From Anaerobacillus isosaccharinicus (GTDB taxonomy: Bacteria > Bacillota > Bacilli > Bacillales > Anaerobacillaceae), in NCBI RefSeq assembly GCF_001866075.3, contig NZ_CP063356.1:3772164-3836163 (forward strand): DNA of 64,000 nucleotides, written 5' to 3'. Position numbers and translations under genes: made by a program. The notes under the pieces are model-generated. The model searched no databases. It was not told the origin of the DNA and saw only the letters and a list, made by a program, of their open reading frames with translations. Positions 1 through 8,124 of this stretch are shown here, in pieces (the stretch's first letter is position 1; each line of letters starts with the position of its first letter).

Positions 1-2
1 AT

Positions 3-281
3 AAAAATTCCAATATGTTTGCTGACTTGTCAGGGCTAATTGTTGGGGACAGAAAAGAAGTACATAGAATTTCAACTACACCGCATTTCTATGATCACTT
101 ACGACATGCTATAACGTTCTGTGATCATTATGAAAAGTTGCTGTTTGGAACCGATTGGCCACTCGTTCAAGTTCAACCTTACATCGAGTTTATTAAAACA
201 TTTATTCCAGAAGGGTATGTAGAAGATGTTTTTTACAATAATGCCTTAAACGTTTTTCCGAAAATCAAGCAGTTTTTATAG
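3..281 (+). CDS. Amidohydrolase-family metal-dependent hydrolase, C-terminal part
   Basis: This is the 3' end of a gene that begins before the window. The frame is already open at base 3, and the residues before the first methionine (NSN-MFADLSG) fit the middle of a protein. The stretch NMFADLSGL followed by LLFGTDWPLVQ is characteristic of the amidohydrolase 2 family (TIM-barrel metal-dependent hydrolases), where the aspartate of GTDWP is a metal/catalytic residue. The substrate cannot be read from this fragment. A hairpin follows directly after the stop codon. The family call is fairly safe; the specific reaction is unknown. Confidence 0.75.
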   Translation, partial: KNSNMFADLSGLIVGDRKEVHRISTTPHFYDHLRHAITFCDHYEKLLFGTDWPLVQVQPYIEFIKTFIPEGYVEDVFYNNALNVFPKIKQFL

Positions 282-288
282 TAGTATG

Positions 289-311
289 GGTGTCCCAGTA
301 GCTGAGACACC
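289..311 (+). terminator. Hairpin after the amidohydrolase gene
   Basis: GGTGTC and GACACC arms pair around an 11-nt loop, 8 nt after the stop codon, followed by a short T-containing run (TTATTT). Probable terminator, although the T-run is weak. Confidence 0.45.
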
Positions 312-343
312 TTATTTCTACGGAAAATGAAATCTCTATTAAT

Positions 344-409
344 TTAGATTTCGAAGTTAATCTTTCATTAACTCTACACTTTACACTCTACATTCTACAC
401 TAAATCTAA
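344..409. repeat. Degenerate heptamer cluster inside a hairpin
   Basis: Four consecutive heptamers, ACTCTAC, ACTTTAC, ACTCTAC and ATTCTAC (371-398), are enclosed by the arms TTAGATTT (344-351) and AAATCTAA (402-409). ATTCTAC is the reverse complement of the GTAGAAT unit that makes up the large array at 19934. The cluster touches the stop codon of the minus-strand gene ending at 406. It is the most degenerate member of the repeat group in this window. Confidence 0.5.
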
Positions 410-771
410 GAAAGCTTACTATTGGATATAAAAAAATGACTAAGCCGTTCTTGCACTTTATTTCTTAAGTTGGCATTTAAAAAACGACTTGTTTTTACAT
501 ATCCACGGTAGTAACAATAGAATTCTGAGAAAGTTCCATCGTTAGGTCCGAATTCTATTTTCATACTTTGTGTATGTAATTGTTTTTTTATTTCAAACAA
601 TTCTTTGCTAATAATACCAATGGAAGAGTGGATTAGTTGTAAATAGGGCTCTTTTAATTTAAAAAATGATTTTTCAACAGCGATTAAGTCATTTTGCAAA
701 ACTTTACGAGCTAATGTTAGAACAATGAACGCTTCAAAAAGGCGTTCTTCTTGTTGAGATAAACCATTCAT
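406..771 (-). CDS. YhjD-like conserved protein of unknown function
   Basis: A 121-residue soluble protein preceded by a GGAGGAG ribosome site. Segments such as KEPYLQLI, ISKELFEIKKQL and the C-terminal RNKVQERLSHFF resemble my recollection of the B. subtilis YhjD group of small Bacillus proteins, and the length fits. There is no signal peptide or membrane segment; the charged residues suggest a helical protein. Function is unknown in the family. It is a single-gene unit divergent from the cyclophilin gene. The family assignment is from memory and moderate. Confidence 0.6.
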   Translation of the reverse strand: MNGLSQQEERLFEAFIVLTLARKVLQNDLIAVEKSFFKLKEPYLQLIHSSIGIISKELFEIKKQLHTQSMKIEFGPNDGTFSEFYCYYRGYVKTSRFLNANLRNKVQERLSHFFISNSKLS

Positions 772-1051
772 CTGTTAAAGCTCCTCCTTCAAAAGAACTT
801 ATGTTCGTATTTTTATTTTAATTGATGACAAGCTTTTTTGCAACTCTTGTCTTGGATTATTGGCCACCAAAATTTCAAGAACTTCACCTAGATACTTTCA
901 TACTTTGTCTAATTGTGGTATTTTATAAACGGGTTATGTTACTAGCCGCATTTTTAAAATCTACTAACTCTACTGGCAAGACCGCCGGCGGCACAGTTTA
1001 TTTAAATTTGCTTTAGTGAATAATAGAGGAAAAAAGGAGGATTTATTTAAG

Positions 1052-1813
1052 ATGCGTTTTATGAAATTTGGTTTAGTTACTTTATTGCTATTATTATTGA
1101 TTGCTGGATGTGGTCAAGGGACTACGGAGGAACGGACTGGTGCTAAAGATGAGCAACCACCAGTTGCAACGGACGAAAAGCCACCAGCTGCTGAAGAGGT
1201 TACGCCAGTTGAATATCCACAATTTCATGCTGCCCTTCAACCAGATGAAAGAGCTGTAAAAATGGTAACGAGTAAAGGGGACATTATGATACGTCTTTAT
1301 CCAGCTTATGCACCGTTAGCAGTAGAAAATTTTATTACACATAGTGAAAATGGTTACTATGATGGAGTTCTTTTTCATCGGGTAATGAATAACTTCATGA
1401 TTCAATCAGGAGATCCTGATGGAACTGGTATGGGAGGGGCAAGCATTTATGGAGATCCTTTTGACGATGAGTTTTCTCCATCTCTTGCACATTTCAGAGG
1501 GGCATTATCAATGGCAAACCCAGGCCGCCCGAATATGAATGGAAGTCAATTTTTTATAGTTCAAACTGATGATTTCGACCCGGGGATGTTTGGACAGCTA
1601 GAAAAACAGATGGGAATCGAGTTTCCTGAAGAAACAATTAAACATTATGAAGAGCACGGTGGAACTCCTTACCTAGACTATAAGCATACTGTTTTTGGAC
1701 ATGTAGTTGAAGGAATGGATGTAGTCGATGCAATTGCCGCAGTAGAAGTTAATCCTGGAAATAATCGTCCTATTGAAGACGTTTATATTATAAGAATTGA
1801 AATTTTAAATTAA
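1052..1813 (+). CDS. Cyclophilin-type peptidyl-prolyl isomerase, lipoprotein
   Basis: Cis-trans prolyl isomerase predicted to be anchored on the outer face of the membrane. The ATG at 1052 is chosen over an upstream GTG at 1016 because AAAAAGGAGG lies 11 nt before it and because it gives a clean lipoprotein signal: hydrophobic residues 7-18 and lipobox IAGC with Cys20. A charged, proline-rich linker follows. The catalytic domain shows the cyclophilin signatures FHRVMNNFMIQSGDP, SMANPGRPNMNGSQFF and HTVFGHVVEGMDVV. B. subtilis PpiB is cytoplasmic, so this is a separate secreted class, probably helping fold exported proteins. It ends at a terminator shared with the convergent amylase gene. Confidence 0.9.
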   Translation: MRFMKFGLVTLLLLLLIAGCGQGTTEERTGAKDEQPPVATDEKPPAAEEVTPVEYPQFHAALQPDERAVKMVTSKGDIMIRLYPAYAPLAVENFITHSENGYYDGVLFHRVMNNFMIQSGDPDGTGMGGASIYGDPFDDEFSPSLAHFRGALSMANPGRPNMNGSQFFIVQTDDFDPGMFGQLEKQMGIEFPEETIKHYEEHGGTPYLDYKHTVFGHVVEGMDVVDAIAAVEVNPGNNRPIEDVYIIRIEILN

Positions 1814-1870
1814 TGTTAGTAGGCTAAGGCTTGCTGCTAGTCGGTAAATCTTTAGCTTTTATTCATTAAT

Positions 1871-1907
1871 AAGAAAGAGAGCTGACCTAAGCCAGCTCTC
1901 TTTTCTT
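1871..1907. terminator. Bidirectional terminator between cyclophilin and amylase genes
   Basis: Long stem AAGAAAGAGAGCTG / CAGCTCTCTTTTCTT with A-rich and T-rich edges on both sides, between two convergent genes. Confidence 0.85.
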
Positions 1908-1908
1908 G

Positions 1909-3495
1909 TTAATTTAAAGTTTTTGTAAAAATAACGGTAGAGTAAGGTGGTAGGGTTACTATTCCGTCAGATATCGTGTATTCCTTTTTAGTAGCAAAGA
2001 TCACTTGACCAGCGTCTTCATCCTCTAAATTAATTTCAAGTTCATTTCTTGAAAGGTTATGAATAACATGAAGTTCCTCGTCGTTGTAAATACGTTTATA
2101 GGCAAGACTTCCTTGTATTCTAATCGGCGATTCTGTAATCTCACCAAACAATAGTGTTGGTTCGCTACGGCGCAAATAAATCATCGTTTTATAATGATTG
2201 TATAATGAATTTGGATCTTCTAGCTGTGCTTCAACAGATGGAGCGTCTTGACCAGTGTCGTATTTTGGCTTAATCCACGAAGTTTGTCCCGCGCCACCAT
2301 CCTGATACCAAAGCATCGGTTCACGAATATGTTCATCGGGTTTAGCACCTTGCATCCCAATTTCTTCACCATAATAAATGAAGGGGCTTCCTGGTAAAGT
2401 AAGTAGGAGAGAGGCTGCCATTTTTGCTTGTTCCTCATTCCCTCTTAATTCACTCATCACACGATTAATATCGTGGTTTGTAATAAACGTTGAATCAACA
2501 AAATCAGTAGAGTAGCGTTCAAATGTAGTAAGACTTCGAATTAATTTAGGAACTAAAGACCCGCCACGCTCGGTCATAGCTACTTTTAAAATATCCTCAG
2601 CTAAATCGAAATTAAATGTAGAGTGTAGCCCATCTTCTAAATAGGGACCTGCAACTTGAGGAAGATCCCAAACCTCCCCGACAAGAAACACATCAGGTTT
2701 CACTTCTTCCATGGCAGCTCGGAATTCTTTCCACCAGACTAAATTTTGTTCTTTATCTTTTGGGAAGATGTGCTTAGCAGCATCTAAACGAAATCCATCT
2801 ACACCAACTTCTTCTAGCCAATACTGTCCAATGTTAATCATTTCTTGGCGAACTTCATCATTATAGAAATTAAAGTCTGGCATACCGCCCCAGAAAACAC
2901 TGAAATAATGGTTTGGAGCTTCACCATGCCAGAACGGTTGCCCCCATTCGCCGCGTTCTCTTAGGTTTGTATCTTCATCTGCCCAAATGTACCAGTCTCG
3001 ATAAGGGCTTTCTTTGGACGCAATCGCGTCTTGAAAGAACGGATGTTCTGTGCTTGAGTGATTAACGACTAAATCAATCACTACTTTAATATTTCGTGCG
3101 TGAGCTTCGGCCATAAATGTCTTGAAGTCATCCATCGTTCCGTATTCAGGGTTAATCTCATAGTAATCCATCACATCGTATCCGTGATAAGAAGGTGAAG
3201 GGTGAATCGGCATAAGCCATATTCCTTCGATGCCGAGCTCTTGTAAATAATCAAGTTGTGCAGTCATGCCGTTAATATCACCAATTCCATTTCCACTAGA
3301 ATCAGAAAAGGCACGGACAAAAATTTCATAGAAAACCGTGTTAGGATAGCTTGAAATTAATTCAGTATGATCAATTGTTTCTATCAATCGGGATTGATTA
3401 GGTTGCTCTGCCTCAGGTGTTGTACATCCAGTTAAAAAAGTGATTGAAACGAGAACAGAAAGTAGTATGTACTTTGTAAAACTAACAAACTTCAT
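1909..3495 (-). CDS. Alpha-amylase family (GH13) lipoprotein
   Basis: Secreted glucan-hydrolysing enzyme retained on the cell surface. A signal peptide ends in the lipobox FLTGC (Cys24). All GH13 conserved regions are visible: DLVVNHS (residues 141-147), GFRLDAAKH with nucleophile Asp238, LVGEVWD with acid/base Glu274 and NHD at 340-342. With 528 residues it is a full-length amylase/neopullulanase-type enzyme with a C-terminal beta domain; exact bond specificity cannot be read. Two cre-like boxes lie just upstream, so glucose repression by CcpA or control by a MalR-like LacI regulator is likely. No sugar transporter genes lie next to it. Confidence 0.9.
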   Translation of the reverse strand: MKFVSFTKYILLSVLVSITFLTGCTTPEAEQPNQSRLIETIDHTELISSYPNTVFYEIFVRAFSDSSGNGIGDINGMTAQLDYLQELGIEGIWLMPIHPSPSYHGYDVMDYYEINPEYGTMDDFKTFMAEAHARNIKVVIDLVVNHSSTEHPFFQDAIASKESPYRDWYIWADEDTNLRERGEWGQPFWHGEAPNHYFSVFWGGMPDFNFYNDEVRQEMINIGQYWLEEVGVDGFRLDAAKHIFPKDKEQNLVWWKEFRAAMEEVKPDVFLVGEVWDLPQVAGPYLEDGLHSTFNFDLAEDILKVAMTERGGSLVPKLIRSLTTFERYSTDFVDSTFITNHDINRVMSELRGNEEQAKMAASLLLTLPGSPFIYYGEEIGMQGAKPDEHIREPMLWYQDGGAGQTSWIKPKYDTGQDAPSVEAQLEDPNSLYNHYKTMIYLRRSEPTLLFGEITESPIRIQGSLAYKRIYNDEELHVIHNLSRNELEINLEDEDAGQVIFATKKEYTISDGIVTLPPYSTVIFTKTLN

Positions 3496-3513
3496 CTTAT
3501 TACCTCCAATTAG

Positions 3514-3527
3514 TGCAAGCGTTTACT
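3514..3527 (+). promoter_or_regulatory. cre-like operator 1 before the amylase gene
   Basis: TGCAAGCGTTTACT matches the cre consensus TGNAARCGNWWWCA at 13 of 14 positions. It lies 19 nt upstream of the amylase start codon, probably in the leader where CcpA could act as a roadblock. Confidence 0.65.
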
Positions 3528-3578
3528 CATTAACAATCTAAATTTTAGCAAACAAATTTTAATTAGTAAATAAATAAG

Positions 3579-3592
3579 TGAAATCGTTTGCG
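3579..3592 (-). promoter_or_regulatory. cre-like operator 2 before the amylase gene
   Basis: On the minus strand CGCAAACGATTTCA matches the cre consensus at 13 of 14 positions. It lies about 85 nt before the amylase start, near where the promoter should be. Together with the site at 3514 it makes a spaced pair. Confidence 0.55.
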
Positions 3593-3733
3593 CAAATTTT
3601 GTTCATTGTTGAAAAAAGACTGAATTATTACAGTCATAATATGAGTAAAACTTTTTCGGGGTTCACTCACCTAAAATCTCTATGACTAAATTTTACCATT
3701 AAAAGGGGATAATGAAAGTAATTAAAAAATGGA

Positions 3734-3762
3734 TTGACAGTTACTGTGTAGTAATGTACTAT
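3734..3762 (+). promoter_or_regulatory. SigA promoter of the double ABC transporter operon
   Basis: TTGACA (3734-3739), a 17-nt spacer and TACTAT (3757-3762), a near-consensus vegetative promoter 51 nt before the first ATPase gene. Confidence 0.8.
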
Positions 3763-3773
3763 TTAGTTAGTAC
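3756..3773 (+). promoter_or_regulatory. Probable GntR (YtrA-like) operator over the -10 box
   Basis: Perfect inverted repeat GTACTA-N6-TAGTAC whose left arm covers the -10 box. YtrA-type GntR regulators repress their own ABC operons through such dyads, and this operon encodes a YtrA-like regulator as its third gene. Binding is inference; the symmetry is seen. Confidence 0.7.
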
Positions 3774-3812
3774 AGTAGTTCATTAATACTTATGTAATAA
3801 GGGGGAATCAAG

Positions 3813-4736
3813 ATGACAACACCTGTTGTTTCAATAAAAAATGTGTCTAAAGTAATAAAAGGAAAAAAGATTATTGATAATCTCAGCTTTGAAATTTATC
3901 CGGGCGAAGTATTTGGTTTCCTTGGGCCAAACGGTGCAGGGAAAACAACAACGATTCGAATGATAGTAGGATTGATTTCTATGACTGAAGGAGAAGTATT
4001 AATTAAGGGTAACAATGTAGCGAAGAATTTCGAGGGAGCTATATCAGAAATTGGTGCCATCGTTGAAAATCCGGAAATGTATAAATTTTTAACCGGGTAT
4101 CAAAATTTAATTCATTATGCTCGCATGGTAAATAGTGTACCAAAAGAGAGAATTGATGAGGTAGTTAAGTTAGTTGGTTTGACCGAACGGATTCATGAAA
4201 AAGTAAAAACATATTCTTTGGGGATGAGACAGCGCTTAGGGTTAGCGCAGGCCCTTTTGCACTCTCCATCAGTGTTAATTTTAGATGAGCCAACGAATGG
4301 TTTAGACCCTGCAGGAATTCGTGAAATACGCGATTATATAAGGAAATTGGCAAGAGAAGAAGGGCTAGCGGTCATTGTCTCTAGTCATCTCTTATCTGAA
4401 ATGGAATTGATGTGTGATCGCATTGGTATTATTCAAAATGGAAAATTAATAGGTGTTCAAACCGTAAATGATTTTATTAACGGTCAACAAGAACTAATGA
4501 TCCGCTTTTTAGTTGATCAATCCAAACGGGCATTAGAAATTTTAAAAGAGAAGTGGCCAGCCTATACATTCGGCGTAAATGGTGATTTCATTGAAGTTTC
4601 TTTAGAAAAAAATGAAATTCCACAGGTAAATAAAGCATTAGTCACAAATGACATCAATGTTTTTGCAATTAGTCAAACAGCTAAATCGTTAGAAGATAAA
4701 TTTTTAGAAGTAACTGGAGGGGAACAGATTGTCTAA
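3813..4736 (+). CDS. ABC transporter ATPase, bacitracin/lantibiotic-efflux type
   Basis: Cytoplasmic ATPase that should drive the membrane protein encoded next. Walker A GPNGAGKTTT, ABC signature YSLGMRQRLG, Walker B VLILDEPTNGLDP and the switch histidine in VSSHLLSEM are all present. The C-terminal 85 residues are the accessory region typical of BcrA/YxlF-like ATPases. First gene of a five-gene operon (ATPase, permease, GntR, ATPase, permease) under a strong promoter with an overlapping dyad. The AAGGGGG ribosome site supports the ATG. Likely role: antibiotic-peptide or envelope-stress export; the substrate is unknown. Confidence 0.88.
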   Translation: MTTPVVSIKNVSKVIKGKKIIDNLSFEIYPGEVFGFLGPNGAGKTTTIRMIVGLISMTEGEVLIKGNNVAKNFEGAISEIGAIVENPEMYKFLTGYQNLIHYARMVNSVPKERIDEVVKLVGLTERIHEKVKTYSLGMRQRLGLAQALLHSPSVLILDEPTNGLDPAGIREIRDYIRKLAREEGLAVIVSSHLLSEMELMCDRIGIIQNGKLIGVQTVNDFINGQQELMIRFLVDQSKRALEILKEKWPAYTFGVNGDFIEVSLEKNEIPQVNKALVTNDINVFAISQTAKSLEDKFLEVTGGEQIV

Positions 4737-5676
4737 TTTGATGAGACTTATTCAAAATGAAAATATGAAAATATATCGCAGACCAGGCACATGGGTGATG
4801 TATGGAATATTAATCGCAATATTACTTATCATTGGACTTTTCACAAAGTTTATTTTGGAAGATCCTGTTAGTAATTGGCGAGAAGACCTTACTTTGAAAA
4901 ATGCTCAGTATCAAATGCTGATTGATGAACGAGAAATGCTGGCAGTAGCAGTCGAGCGCTATCAACGAGAGATAACTTTAAACGAATATCGACTAGAACA
5001 GAATATTCCTCCTATAGAAACTAAAAGCTTTTGGGGATTTATGACTTCAACCGTTAATTCGATTAGTATTGTAACAATGTTTACGATTATTATTGCTGCA
5101 GGAATAGTCGCTGGAGAATTCACATGGGGAACCATTAAACTCCTTTTAATTAGACCAGCATCACGGGCTAAAATTTTACTTTCTAAGTATATAGCGACAT
5201 TTGTTTTTGCGATTTTAATGCTTTTAGGATTATTTATTTTTTCATTTGGAATCGGCTCGTTATTATTTGGCGGGGGGACTTTAACACAACCACATTTATT
5301 TTTTGATGCAGGGCAAGTCGTTGAGAGAAATATGTTTAGCCATCTACTTATGCTTTATGGTCTAAGTAGTGTTGAACTGCTAATGATGGTGACATTTGCA
5401 TTTATGATATCAACGATTTTCCGTAGTAGTTCGTTAGCCATCGGTTTAGCTCTTTTTTTAATGTTCACCGGAAGTCAACTTGTTCATGTTCTTAGTCAGT
5501 ATGAATGGGTGAAATATATATTATTTGCTAACACCTATCTTGCTCAGTATATTGAAGGAACACCGCTTGTAGAAGGAATGACAATGACGTTTTCCATCGT
5601 GATGTTAGCAATTTACTTTATTTTTTTTAATGTACTTTCATGGGTGATTTTCCAAAAGCGGGATGTAGCAGCGTAA
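4729..5676 (+). CDS. ABC-2 type transporter permease
   Basis: Membrane partner of the preceding ATPase. It starts at TTG 4729, overlapping the end of the ATPase gene by 8 nt, with GGAGGGG just upstream. About six membrane spans: one near residue 25, then a cluster from about residue 110 to the C-terminus; between the first two lies a roughly 70-residue charged loop (residues 45-105), as in the ABC-2 family of bacitracin and lantibiotic exporters. Translational coupling implies a fixed complex with the upstream ATPase. The substrate is not predictable. Confidence 0.85.
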   Translation: MSNLMRLIQNENMKIYRRPGTWVMYGILIAILLIIGLFTKFILEDPVSNWREDLTLKNAQYQMLIDEREMLAVAVERYQREITLNEYRLEQNIPPIETKSFWGFMTSTVNSISIVTMFTIIIAAGIVAGEFTWGTIKLLLIRPASRAKILLSKYIATFVFAILMLLGLFIFSFGIGSLLFGGGTLTQPHLFFDAGQVVERNMFSHLLMLYGLSSVELLMMVTFAFMISTIFRSSSLAIGLALFLMFTGSQLVHVLSQYEWVKYILFANTYLAQYIEGTPLVEGMTMTFSIVMLAIYFIFFNVLSWVIFQKRDVAA

Positions 5677-5720
5677 TAGTAAGCTAAACTTGATACGCTT
5701 TTAGTGAAAGGAGGAAAATT

Positions 5721-6092
5721 ATGAATCTATCCTTTGATAATACAAAACCAATCTATTTACAGCTCATGGATTATTTTTTTCAACAAATATGCAATGGTTC
5801 AATAAAGCCTGGGCAAAAATTGCCGTCTGTAAGGGAAACGGCCGTCCTGGCTGGTGTAAATCCAAACACAGTACAACGGACATATGCCGAGATGGAACGA
5901 AGAGGGATTGTAGAAGCCAGGAGAGGGCAAGGCTCATTTGTCACTGAGGATGAATTGGTGATAAAGGAATTGCGTTCTGAGATATCCGAACAATATGTAA
6001 CGACATTTATCGGATATATGCAAAGTAATGGCTTTACTAAAGAAGAAATACTAGAGCAAGTGAAGGCAGCATTAAACAAGTCTAACGGGTAG
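5721..6092 (+). CDS. GntR-family regulator, YtrA subfamily
   Basis: A 123-residue regulator: an N-terminal winged helix (PIYLQLMDYF, PGQKLPSVRETA, NPNTVQRTYAEMERRGIV) plus a short C-terminal helical tail and no effector domain, which is the YtrA subfamily layout. AAAGGAGGA precedes the ATG. It sits in the middle of the operon, between the two transporter pairs. YtrA-type proteins repress ABC operons that respond to cell-wall antibiotics, and a perfect 6-6-6 dyad over the operon promoter is the expected target. Confidence 0.88.
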   Translation: MNLSFDNTKPIYLQLMDYFFQQICNGSIKPGQKLPSVRETAVLAGVNPNTVQRTYAEMERRGIVEARRGQGSFVTEDELVIKELRSEISEQYVTTFIGYMQSNGFTKEEILEQVKAALNKSNG

Positions 6093-6106
6093 AGGTGAGA
6101 AAAAGA

Positions 6107-6805
6107 ATGGATCATATTATTACATTCAATAACGTTTCGAAAAAGTATGGCCTAACAACAGCTCTTAAAGATGTGAGTTTTCAAGTCCCAAAAAGCGGAA
6201 TTATTGGTTTGGTTGGTCCAAACGGTAGTGGGAAGTCAACGTTGTTAAAGTTGGTTGCAGGCTTGGTTAAGAAATCAGCTGGAGAAATCATCGTATGTGG
6301 AGATCATGTTACGAGGTTAATAGGAAGTAAAGTTGCTTTTCTTGCTGAAGTAGATTCGTTATATGACTTTTATACGGTTAAAGAAACAGTCCGGTTTTCG
6401 GCAAATGTTTTTCCAGATTTCGATGAACAAAAGGCTAACTCGATTTTAGAAACATTACAAGTAGATTTAAATAAAAAAGTTGGAACCTTATCAAAGGGTA
6501 ATCGAGCTAGAGTTAAAATCGCCATTACTCTTTCTAGACAGGTACCACTATTACTAATGGATGAACCTCTGTCGGGGTTAGATCCTTTAGTTAGAGAAGA
6601 CATAATTAAGTTAATTGCAAGGTACGTTGAAATGGAAGAACAAACGCTTATTATTTCTACACATGAAGTAACCGAGATTGAACCATTATTGGATCATGTT
6701 TTACTAGTGAAAAGCGGAAATATTATGTTATCGGAAAAGGTAGAAGAGCTTAGGGAAACGAAGGGCCAAAGTGTGCTAGACGCAATGAGGGAGGTGCTAA
6801 AATGA
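6107..6805 (+). CDS. ABC transporter ATPase, YtrB-like
   Basis: Second ATPase of the operon. ATG 6107 is preferred to GTG 6095 because the GTG lies within the AGAGGTG ribosome site, 9 nt upstream of the ATG. Walker A GPNGSGKST, signature LSKGNRARVKI and Walker B LLLMDEPLSGLDP are intact, with the switch histidine in STHEV. About 230 residues, without the long C-terminal tail of the first ATPase, so it belongs to a different subgroup. It overlaps the next permease gene by ATGA and probably forms an independent transporter with it. Confidence 0.87.
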   Translation: MDHIITFNNVSKKYGLTTALKDVSFQVPKSGIIGLVGPNGSGKSTLLKLVAGLVKKSAGEIIVCGDHVTRLIGSKVAFLAEVDSLYDFYTVKETVRFSANVFPDFDEQKANSILETLQVDLNKKVGTLSKGNRARVKIAITLSRQVPLLLMDEPLSGLDPLVREDIIKLIARYVEMEEQTLIISTHEVTEIEPLLDHVLLVKSGNIMLSEKVEELRETKGQSVLDAMREVLK

Positions 6806-7602
6806 GTTGGATGACGTTGTATTTTAAAGAGCTCAGGTTAACTAGAACTAAGTTTCTATTAAATATAATTTTTTTAATCATGGTAGCTGCTCTGTTTTAC
6901 TTCCTAATTGTGCGCTACAGTCCGTTTTTTGTAACGTTAACAATACCACTAATTATTGTTCATCTATTTTACATGTTTTTTGCGATGTTTGATTCATTAC
7001 GGCAAGAATGGAAACAGAAAACGACGGTTTTTTGGTTGAATATTCCAAGTAGCGGGTGGCATCTTTTAACGGCAAAGTTCGTCGCAGCCATGACGCAATT
7101 ATTTGCCTCGTTACTCGCGACTTTTATGATCGTCTATTTCTTACTGAAGCGAAGTTCAGGAATGTTTGCAGATACGCAAATTCCAGAATTTCTAATTGAA
7201 CAGTATGAGTCATATTGGTGGATACTTTTCATAGGGATATTTATGGCCTCAATTCAGTCAGGGGTGGTTGCCACATTTATTTATATGATGGGTAAATCAA
7301 TTCGAAAAATAGGTTGGCTTTTAGGGATTGGGATTAGTATTCTAGGTAGTTGGTTTTGGTTCAAATTTTCAGAAACAGCCATTTATAAAGGCTTAACAGA
7401 ATGGGGAGTAATATTACACGAAAAAGAATTAATTGACTCATTTAATTTCCATTTTGATGCCAATATTGGTGAACCTAACTTTGATATGGGAGTCGCAAAC
7501 GAAGTTAATCTATATATCGGTACCCAAATTGTTGATCTACTCATGGTTGTAGTAGTTTTACTTATTTGTGCATGGTTATTAGATCATAAAGTTGAAGCAT
7601 AA
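6802..7602 (+). CDS. ABC transporter permease, partner of the YtrB-like ATPase
   Basis: A 266-residue integral membrane protein with about six hydrophobic spans (near residues 20-40, 45-63, 88-112, 140-165, 170-190 and 240-262) and no soluble domain. Its start codon overlaps the stop of the ATPase gene (ATGA). It resembles the permeases of YtrBCDEF-type systems in arrangement rather than by a clear motif. Last gene of the operon, followed by a strong terminator. Confidence 0.8.
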   Translation: MSWMTLYFKELRLTRTKFLLNIIFLIMVAALFYFLIVRYSPFFVTLTIPLIIVHLFYMFFAMFDSLRQEWKQKTTVFWLNIPSSGWHLLTAKFVAAMTQLFASLLATFMIVYFLLKRSSGMFADTQIPEFLIEQYESYWWILFIGIFMASIQSGVVATFIYMMGKSIRKIGWLLGIGISILGSWFWFKFSETAIYKGLTEWGVILHEKELIDSFNFHFDANIGEPNFDMGVANEVNLYIGTQIVDLLMVVVVLLICAWLLDHKVEA

Positions 7603-7616
7603 GTGAATATCTAAAA

Positions 7617-7649
7617 AACCCATCACTATTTTAAAAATAGTGATGGGTT
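7617..7649 (+). terminator. Terminator of the ABC transporter operon
   Basis: Stem AACCCATCACTATT / AATAGTGATGGGTT followed by TTTAATT. It may also serve the convergent small gene ending at 7659. Confidence 0.85.
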
Positions 7650-7658
7650 TTAATTGTG

Positions 7659-7850
7659 CTAATTATTATCTGTAAGTGGTAAGTAAATCATAATTGCAAT
7701 CGTAATAAGGGATAATAAAATAAGTGGTCCTTCATACGGTGAAGCAGCTACTGCTTCTTTTTCACCACCGCTACCAGCAGCTAGCGTTGTAGATGCAAAG
7801 ATTGTCATGAACGCAATGAAAGTAGTAAAAAGTGCAAATATCTTTTTCAT
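7659..7850 (-). CDS. Small exported or membrane protein, unknown
   Basis: A 63-residue product with a signal-peptide-like N-terminus (MKKIFALFTTFIAF, then a possible ALA-type cleavage site TTLAAG near residue 25), a short polar glycine/glutamate stretch, and a second hydrophobic segment (LILLSLITIAIMIYL) ending in a short polar tail. A good AGGAGGAG ribosome site lies 7 nt before the ATG, so translation is credible. The layout suggests either a single-span mature membrane protein or a two-span peptide with a small outer loop. No family recognised. Confidence 0.65.
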   Translation of the reverse strand: MKKIFALFTTFIAFMTIFASTTLAAGSGGEKEAVAASPYEGPLILLSLITIAIMIYLPLTDNN

Positions 7851-8007
7851 GTAAAGTCTCCTCCTAATTAAATGAAACTATGTAAATAGTATTATTACTA
7901 ATATTATAGAATTAACTTAACACAATAGCAATAAGTGATCGAAAAACGTTAAAAATCTGTTGAATTTAGATTTTATAAGATTGATTTTAGGGAATGTATG
8001 ATTCTCA

Positions 8008-8022
8008 CAATTATTGAAAATT
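8008..8022 (+). promoter_or_regulatory. Weak CodY-like box upstream of ilvA
   Basis: CAATTATTGAAAATT matches the CodY consensus AATTTTCWGAAAATT at 11 of 15 positions, about 100 nt before ilvA. CodY senses branched-chain amino acids, which suits ilvA, but the match is weak. Confidence 0.3.
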
Positions 8023-8124
8023 GTTTTTGAATTGATCTAATAATCAGTAAAAAACATGCTATAATGATTAAATCAAATATATGAGACTTTGGGTAATGTT
8101 ATTCTCAAGTAGGAAGGGTTTAAT

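Noticed and set aside
822-1016. 64-codon frame before the cyclophilin gene
   Set aside because: No ribosome site and odd composition. Probably chance; the gap 772-1051 holds only the upstream regions of the two divergent genes.
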